This document shows positions 56,601 to 64,000 of a stretch of DNA of 64,000 nucleotides, piece by piece; within the stretch, counting starts at the first letter, position 1, and every line of letters starts with the position of its first letter. This DNA comes from Siphonodentalium dalli (Eukaryota; Mollusca; Scaphopoda; Gadilida; Siphonodentaliidae): contig CP136062.1 in NCBI GenBank assembly GCA_032622095.1, positions 4,710,001-4,774,000 of the forward strand, written 5' to 3'. The translations under genes and the position numbers were made by a program. The notes under the pieces are model-generated. The model did not search any database and had not been told where the DNA came from. It saw only the letters and a program-made list of their open reading frames with translations.

Positions 56601-58733
56601 ACCTCAAACTAATTGCAACACAAAGTTTTTCATTTGGGAATAAGTACATTAACCCATCACAAACAACATACTAAAAATAAAAAAGAATCAAGAAAGGCGA
56701 ATTTGATGAATTTTGTGAAATAAATTTGTAAAAATTTGGTAAAATACTCAATTTATGGCTTTTCAAGAATGTTTATATATCTTCCATTTTGTAGAGTCGA
56801 TAATCCTGAATACAGAACAGAAAACCTTTCCCAGATCCGTTCAGTATTTTTCGAGTTATTTGCCTCCAAATTTGGGAGTGTATCTAATTTCAGAGGATCA
56901 ATTTTTTAAAATTAGCTAAAATCCAGTTTTTTATGGTCTTGTATTTTGAAAAATAAGGAAAAATGAAGGGATTTCTTGTTTTATTTATGTCTTTTCTAGA
57001 TTGTGCTTAAACGAAAACTATCTCTTTATGCATCTATAATTGAGAAGACAAAAATATTTTTAAACAAAATGTGTCTTCCATTGCATGGACTTTTACAAAT
57101 TTGCCTGTGATCAAGAACCTGCGTGATAAAATAGCACATTTGAGGTCATACAACTAAATAAATATAAATTAATTTTCACTGTAGTGCTCATAAGGTAAGT
57201 ATACATGGTTAAAAACACTGTGAAGGAATTAAAAAAAAACAGGGTTAAGAAAACATGGTTTAGAAAAAAATCATTGTTTCGAAAATCAATTTATGGCCCA
57301 ATGCTATTTTGTGGGTCTTTGTCCATTTTAAAAAGTTTTTGTTTATAAATATTAAAGACAATGTTCGTTTAGCCTAAAACTCTTAGTGTTGAAATAATAG
57401 TATTACATTGGATATGTCAATGAATGTCAATGGATTTCACTAATGTTTCTGGAAACTGACTCCAAATTTGAATATCGGAAAATAATGGGGAAGGGGACAC
57501 CATATTGACAAAATCTCAGAAAACATGGATCTTGATGGATGAATCGTTGCTATCACCAGCTCCGACAAACATTCTTTCACACAAGTGTATTGCTTCCTGT
57601 TCTTCATATTGAGAGCTACGATCCTTTGTGTTGCCACTCAATGGCGAATTATTATTTCGCGATTGTTCTATATAACATGCCCATAAAGTTATAGATATAC
57701 CTCCACTAACGTACTAAATTGTTTAGTATAAAACTATAATTTACACAAACTGGAATAAAACAACTTGTGTTTGCAATGACTAGAATATGGTGACAAGATC
57801 ATAGCATTTTGTGATTACACCTACCCCATTATCAACGTTCAAATTTGGAGTCAGTTTCTTAACAAATAATGCGATATCCAGTAGCTGTTGATTGGCTTAA
57901 TCAATGTAATCCTATTTTTTCCAACATAAGTTTTTTAGGAAGAACGTACAAACGATTTTACACATTAAACACTAATTGTGTTCATTTCTGTTTACTATAG
58001 ATGCAAAAAATACCATTTAAAATGAAAAAAAACACCCAAAACAGTAAAAAATGACATTTTCTTGGACAATTGTCAATACTAAGGATTCATAGGGCCGATG
58101 GCTGTAAGTTGTTTTGGCACAAATGTACTTCGAAATTCCAACACAGTGTATTTAACCTAGAATACTTTAGAGGTTTTAGAAATACAGGGCATACGGATAT
58201 CAATTTATTGAGTTGTATGTCTGTGTCACACGGCGAATTTGGCTATACAATGGAACACTCATGTTTGTTTAAGAACATTTTTGTCTTCTCGATCATAGAT
58301 GCATAAAGTAATCACTGTTTGTGCACAATCTAGCGAGGAAGTAATACAACATCAAGATGTCCTTTCATTTTTTCCGGTTTTTAAAATACTAGACCCTAAG
58401 ATATGGATTTTAGCTAATTCTTAGAAATTGCGGCTCCGGAATTATCAAACTCCCAATTTTTGGAGGCACATAACTCGAAAAATACTCAACGAATTGTACA
58501 TTTTGCTGATTTGTACTCAGAATTGTGCACTCTACAAAATGGATAAATAAATGGAAGGACTTGTGAAATGGAGTTTTTGTTTATATAAATACCCTTGAAA
58601 TGGCATAAATTGAGTATTTTACCAAATTTTGACCAATTTATTTAACAAAATTTATCAAAATCGCATTTCTTGATCCTTTTTTTATTTTTAATGATTTAAT
58701 GTTGTTTATAATAGGTTAATATACTTATTCCTG
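56601..58733. mobile_element. Long-TIR element, right end cut by the duplication
   Basis: Left-arm landmarks 'gaataagtacattaaccca', 'ggtaaaatactcaattta' and 'tttttcgagttatttgcctc' are complementary to 58390-58733. Arms of 300 bp or more enclose about 1.4 kb without a transposase, including a second inverted pair (tgactccaaatttgaa at 57459 and ttcaaatttggagtca at 57839). At 58733 the arm stops where the next duplicate begins. Confidence 0.8.
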
Positions 58734-60682
58734 TCTGGCTATTTCTTAATTTCACAATGCATTCTGGGCAAGCTATCATTACGCCTTTGCACTTGTCCGA
58801 TAAAGTGACGACATGAACACAGACATGCGGTTTTGTATATGTATTTCACACCAAACATCTGGTATTGATATAGTGGCAAGTACGTTCATATGCATGCGAA
58901 CATACAATATCACAATAATTTGTTTATCCGTTAATTTTTTCAATCATGGCTATATCTAAATTTCACAATGCGTTCCAAAGTAGGGATCTGTCGACATTCC
59001 GGAAGGGATATTCATATGGTTGCGACATTGATCAACGCATCCTAGACTACAAACATGATTGATTTATTGAAAAAATAAAACAATACAGTCTTAGTTATGA
59101 CATAACAGTAATTGGGTGCAATGTCTTCGATGCTACCTGGTATGACTCCCATGAGTTTTGGTGCCGATGGTGTTTAAAGGCTATCAAATTTAAGCAGAAA
59201 TGCCAATTATTGCAAGAACATTACAACAAAGTTCGCTAAAATGCTTAAGATTCCCATGTTTTGTCGTTAAATCTATGAGTCTTTAACTTGAAATTTTGCG
59301 TCTTCATTGCAGAAACAGCGTTAGCCAACACCAATTTTGGAAGTTTGACGAGACAACAGCGGAGTGGGGCGGGCAGTTATATGTTGGACATGAATGGAAA
59401 AATAACGAATCGATTCACTACACCAGCAACACTTTGCGATCGGTATGTATCCATGGGTTATTTCACGGTTGGGCGTTCCTTTATGATACAAGTGTAATAA
59501 GAGATACACCCATACACAGATATAATGTAAACCTATTTTGAGAAATGCGAGTGCAATGAACATAGTAATGTTATTTGACACGGAGTAGATAATCGTTTCT
59601 GCTCATCTCAAACCCACAACACTTAGTCTACAATTATATATTATGATGAAATAACAGCTGATATACCCCACCCATACGCGTATCTGGACTATACTACGAC
59701 GTGCTATTTGCACGATTATTTTTGATTAGTGTAGACTATTCACATATATCAAATTACAGTCATAAAAGGTGAGGATTTCTCGAATATAACCGAGCCGAGT
59801 ACAACTCAGTGAAGCATAGTTGGGAACAAACGATTTATCAATTGGTGCGCCCCTTTCAATTTCTGACATGGATTCTGCCACTTTTATGTATCACTTAACC
59901 ACAACATAAAATTCACGATGCCATGAAGATGACTGTATTTATGAGTTTGGTAGAATATTGGCGACAAATCAATTTTTTTTATATAAATTTTGGCGCCCCT
60001 TCCCAGCTCTCATCCCAGGCCAGAGCGGCGCTCTTTTAGCTCTCATCCCTGACCCGAGCTGCGCCCCTTCCAATCTATCATCCCTGACCCGAGCGGCGTC
60101 CCTTCCAGCTCTCATTCCTGACCCGACCTGCGCCCCTTCCCAGCTCTCATCCATGACCCGAGCTGCGCCCCTTCCCAGCTCTCATCCGTGACCCGAGCGG
60201 CAACCCTTTTCATGTCTCATCCCTGACCCGAGTGGCGTCCCTTCCCAGCTCTCATCCCTGACCCGAGCGGCATCCCCTTTCATGTCTCATCCCTGACCCG
60301 AACTGCGCCCCTTCCCAGCTCTCATCCATGACCCGAGCTGCGCCCCTTTTCATGTCTCATCCCTGAACCGTGCAGCGCCCATTCCCAGCTCTCATCCCTG
60401 GCCCGAGCGGCACCCCTTTTCATGTCTCATCTCTGACCCGAGCAGCGCCCATTCCCAGCTCTCATCCATGGACGAATGGCGCCCCTTCCCAGCTCTCACC
60501 CCTCACCCGAGCGACGCCACTTCGATATATTGATGATTCCCCACATATACCATGGATATAATTATATACAAGTTTGAAGAAAATCAGCGACAAATTCTAC
60601 AAGAAAACAAAGATGCATCCATCAGATCGCCCATGAACTATTTTACAAGATTTAATCACGGATATTTGGAAAGTATTATATA

Positions 60683-60720
<38 letters not shown>

Positions 60721-60826
60721 GACACAATGACGTCATAATTCAATTTATCGTCTATTGAAAAGTGGCAATGCCTTATGTTATTCTTGGACAATATATAATA
60801 CTGTGCACACGTTACTTTAAACTGTG

Positions 60827-60868
<42 letters not shown>

Positions 60869-63157
60869 TTTTGTTTTCCACACAAGTAGCTTCTAAATTC
60901 GGCCTCATGTTTAAAAAGACAGCCGTGTATTACCGACACGCGCAGTGACGTAAGAGCTTAGAGCAATATATCGATGGCACCTGAACTTTATTATGTTAAA
61001 AGTCAAGTGCATTTATGGTTTCACCTCAAACTAATTGCAACACAAAGTTTTTCATTTGGGAATAAGTACATTAACCCATCACAAACAACATACTAAAAAT
61101 AAAAAAGAATCAAGAAAGTCGAATTTGATGAATTTTGTGAAATAAATTTGTAAAAATTTGGTAAAATACTCAATTTATGGCTTTTCAAGAATGTTTATAT
61201 ATCTTCCATTTTGTAGAGTCGATAATCCTGAATACAGAACAGAAAACCTTTCCCAGATCCGTTCAGTATTTTTCGAGTTATTTGCCTCCAAATTTGGGAG
61301 TGTATCTAATTTCAGAGGATCAATTTTTTAAAATTAGCTAAAATCCAGTTTTTTATGGTCTTGTATTTTGAAAAATAAGGAAAAATGAAGGGATTTCTTG
61401 TTTTATTTATGTCTTTTCTAGATTGTGCTTAAACGAAAACTATCTCTTTATGCATCTATAATTGAGAACACAAAAATATTTTTAAACAAAATGTGTCTTC
61501 CATTGCATGGACTTTTACAAATTTGCCTGTGATCAAGAACCTGCGTGATAAAATAGCACATTTGAGGTCATACAACTAAATAAATATAAATTAATTTTCC
61601 CTGTAGTGCTCATAAGGTAAGTATACATGGTTAAAAACACTGTGAAGGAATTAAAAAATAACAGGGTTTAGAAAACATGGTTTAGAAAAAAAACATTGTT
61701 TCGAAAATCAATTTATGGCCCAATGCTATTTTGTGGGTCTTTGTCCATTTTAAAAAGTTTTTGTTTATAAATATTAAAGACAATGTTCGTTTAGCCTAAA
61801 ACTCTTAGTGTTGAAATAATAGTATTATATTGGATATGTCAATGAATGTCAATGGATTTCACTAATGTTTCTGGAAACTGACTCCAAATTTGAATATCGG
61901 AAAATAATGGGGAAGGGGACACCATATTGACAAAATCTCAGAAAACATGGATCTTGATGGATGAATCGTTGCTATCACCAGCTCCGACAAACATTCTTTC
62001 ACACAAGTGTATTGCTTCCTGTTCTTCATATTTAGAGCTACAATCCTTTGTGTTGCCACTCAATGGCGAATTATTATTTCGCGATTGTTCTATATAACAT
62101 GCCCATAAAGTTATAGATATACCTCCACTAACGTACTAAATTGTTTAGTATAAAACTATAATTTACACAAACTGGAATAAAACAACTTGTGTTTGCAATG
62201 ACTAGAATATGGTGACAAGATCATAGCATTTTGTGATTACACCTACCCCATTATCAACGTTCAAATTTGGAGTCAGTTTCTTAACAAATAATGCGATATC
62301 CAGTAGCCGTTGATTGGCTTAATCAATGTAATCCTATTTTTTCCAACATAAGTTTTTTAGGAAGAACGTGCAAACGATTTTACACATTAAACACTAATTG
62401 TGTTCATTTCTGTTTACTATAGATGCAAAAAATACCATTTAAAATGAAAAAAAAACACCCAAAACAGTAAAAAATGACATTTTCTTGGACAATTGTCAAT
62501 ACTAAGGATTCATAGGGCCGATGGCTGTAAGTTGTTTTGGCACAAATGTACTTCGAAATTCCAACACAGTGTATTTAACCTAGAATACTTTAGAGGTTTT
62601 AGAAATACAGGGCATACGGATATCAATTTATTGAGTTGTATGTCTGTGTCACACGGCGAATTTGGCTATACAATGGAACACTCATGTTTGTTTAAGAACA
62701 TTTTTGTCTTCTCGATCATAGATGCATAAAGTAATCACTGTTTGTGCACAATCTAGCGAGGAAGTAATACAACATCAAGATGTCCTTTCATTTTTTCCGG
62801 TTTTTAAAATACTAGACCCTAAGATATGGATTTTAGCTAATTCTTAGAAATTGCGGCTCCGGAATTATCAAACTCCCAATTTTTGGAGGCACATAACTCG
62901 AAAAATACTCAACGAATTGTACATTTTGCTGATTTGTACTCAAAATTGTGCACTCTACAAAATGGATAAATAAATGGAAGGACTTGTGAAATGGAGTTTT
63001 TGTTTATATAAATACCCTTGAAATGGCATAAATTGAGTATTTTACCAAATTTTGACCAATTTATTTAACAAAATTTATCAAAATCGCATTTCTTGATCCT
63101 TTTTTTATTTTTAATGATTTAATGTTGTTTATAATGGGTTAATATACTTATTCCTGT
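58734..63157 (+). repeat. Direct tandem duplication of 4.43 kb, second copy
   Basis: Nearly identical to 54301-58733, including the minisatellite (59996-60525) and the TA runs (60683-60716 and 60828-60862). After 'ttaatatacttattcctg' it continues into new sequence that extends the inverted arm, showing that this right flank is the ancestral one. Confidence 0.97.
59996..60525. repeat. GC-rich minisatellite in second duplicate
   Basis: Same units and variant order as 55565-56095. Confidence 0.93.
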
Positions 63158-63190
63158 TGAGAAACATTGTTTGCAATTAGTTTGAGGGTT
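61023..63190. mobile_element. Long-TIR element, complete copy
   Basis: Left end 'acctcaaactaattgcaaca', right end 'tgtttgcaattagtttgagg'. About 2.17 kb, with inverted arms over 300 bp. No open frame above 80 codons, so it is non-autonomous. Target duplication not resolved. Confidence 0.78.
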
Positions 63191-63239
63191 GGAACTTTTT
63201 TTTTTTCATAATAGCACTGGACTATTATTATAATGTAAT

Positions 63240-63785
63240 TATGATATTCAATTTGTTTTGGGTGATTTATGATAAGGGTGGTTGAACACATTTTGATATA
63301 ATGAAAGATTTATGATAAGGGTGGTTGAACACATTTTGATAAAATGAAAGATTTAGATTGTATGCAGCGCCAAAATCAAAGAAGGCTGCCCGTTGAAATG
63401 TTTTTGGTCGAAAACATTCAAATTTGATAGCTTCAATAGAGAGATGATAATGCCTGTAAATATTCCGAATATTCCGCTGATAATTGACGGCTGCAGTTTC
63501 AATGAAATCAAATGTAGAATTTAAGATAGCCAATGGCGGACTGTGAGATAAACATGGATGATAAGTGTGGTTGAACACATTTTTATATAATGGAAGATTT
63601 ATATTGTATTGAATGCCAAAATCAAAGAAGGCTGCCCGTGGCAATGTTTTTGGTCGAAAACATTCAAATTTGATAGCTTTAATATAGAGATGATAATGCC
63701 TGTAAATATTCCGAATATTTCGCTCATAAATCACGGCTACAGTTTCAATTAAATCAATTGTAGAAATTTAAGATAGCCAATGGAG
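63240..63785. repeat. Tandem repeat, about 245-bp unit, about 2.2 copies
   Basis: 'aaaatcaaagaaggctgccc' recurs near 63371 and 63618 with 'ttggtcgaaaacattcaaat' and 'atgcctgtaaatattccgaa' after each. Short sub-repeats with 'gataagggtggttgaacaca' precede the first unit. The 155-codon minus frame follows the repeat and I do not consider it a gene. Confidence 0.88.
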
Positions 63786-63862
63786 GTTATGTTTTTTAAA
63801 CAATAAATCAGATTAATTAGATGAAATATAGATGTGATATGTAAAGCATCCATAGGTGCATT

Positions 63863-63948
63863 AACCGGTCGGACATTTCCAACATTATATTGGAGGATCT
63901 CAAACGAGGAAGGGGTTATAATGAAACTTGGAAATGTCGGTCTGGTTC
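63863..63948. mobile_element. Small foldback
   Basis: 'accggtcggacatttcca' at the left and 'tggaaatgtcggtctggt' at the right enclose about 45 bp. Confidence 0.65.
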
Positions 63949-64000
63949 AAGGGGCATGCAGCTAATAGACCAGCCATGAGAGCATACACATGAACTGTTC

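Larger units (their letters stand above)
54301..58733 (+). repeat. Direct tandem duplication of 4.43 kb, first copy
   Basis: Starts 'tctggctatttcttaatttc' and ends 'taatatacttattcctg', where 'tctggctatttc' starts again. The offset to the second copy is 4433 bp at the left and drifts to 4422-4423 at the right because of microsatellite length changes. Differences are a few substitutions, single-base indels and different TA-run lengths. No gene was recognised in the unit. Confidence 0.97.

Noticed and set aside
54855-59581. Pairs of identical 60-86-codon ORFs in the 4.43-kb duplicates
   Set aside because: They overlap on both strands, lack motifs and are preserved only by the recency of the duplication.
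63267-63734. 155-codon minus-strand ORF
   Set aside because: It consists of two copies of a 245-bp repeat; the second half repeats the first almost word for word.

Overview
This is a eukaryotic, intron-bearing, AT-rich and very repeat-rich nuclear segment. The style of the repeats (satellite monomers of about 160-170 bp built around 'aaatccaagatggc', many foldback MITEs, Helitron-like elements) and the gene families (Crypton-type tyrosine recombinase, P-element/THAP9-like transposase, PIF1-like helicase, a zinc-finger family I recall from marine invertebrates) point to a marine invertebrate, most likely a lophotrochozoan such as a mollusc. The species is not identifiable by eye. I see no rRNA, tRNA, CRISPR array or bacterial-type operon.

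Layout. 1-3.5 kb: tandem satellite and fragments of dispersed elements. 4.6-7.23 kb (minus): one long exon of a zinc-finger protein whose N-terminal part is a 10-unit 102-bp coding minisatellite, broken by one nonsense codon. 7.4-21 kb: Helitron-like non-autonomous elements, SINE-like and satellite-like repeats, MITEs and unique-looking DNA without a recognisable gene. 21.1-43.8 kb (minus): the centrepiece, a PIF1/RecD-type helicase gene spread over about 22 kb. It can be assembled from at least five exons whose conserved motifs (Walker A remnant, Walker B, motif III, motifs V and VI) fall in the right order. Two further upstream exons are plausible. Inside its introns sit a Crypton-type tyrosine recombinase gene (29.4-31.1 kb, same strand), a P-element-like transposase gene (33.2-36.5 kb, opposite strand), a Helitron copy, several foldback elements and two satellites. 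44-48 kb: a Helitron-like element carrying its own tandem repeat, plus foldback DNA. 48.56-51.24 kb: a tandem array of a unit of about 1.156 kb. 52.0-52.1 kb: one possible terminal exon on the plus strand. 54.3-63.16 kb: a nearly perfect direct tandem duplication of 4.43 kb. 63.2-64 kb: another short tandem repeat and a small foldback.

How the genes relate. The helicase is the only candidate for a host-like or domesticated gene. The recombinase and the P-type transposase look like mobile elements nested in its introns. All three, and the zinc-finger exon, carry at least one disruption (frameshifts, often at mononucleotide runs, or a nonsense codon). They are therefore either decaying copies or affected by homopolymer errors in the assembly, and only read-level data can separate these. 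Exon boundaries were placed by eye from splice consensus and protein-motif continuity. No alignment or database search was run, so family names rest on motif recognition.
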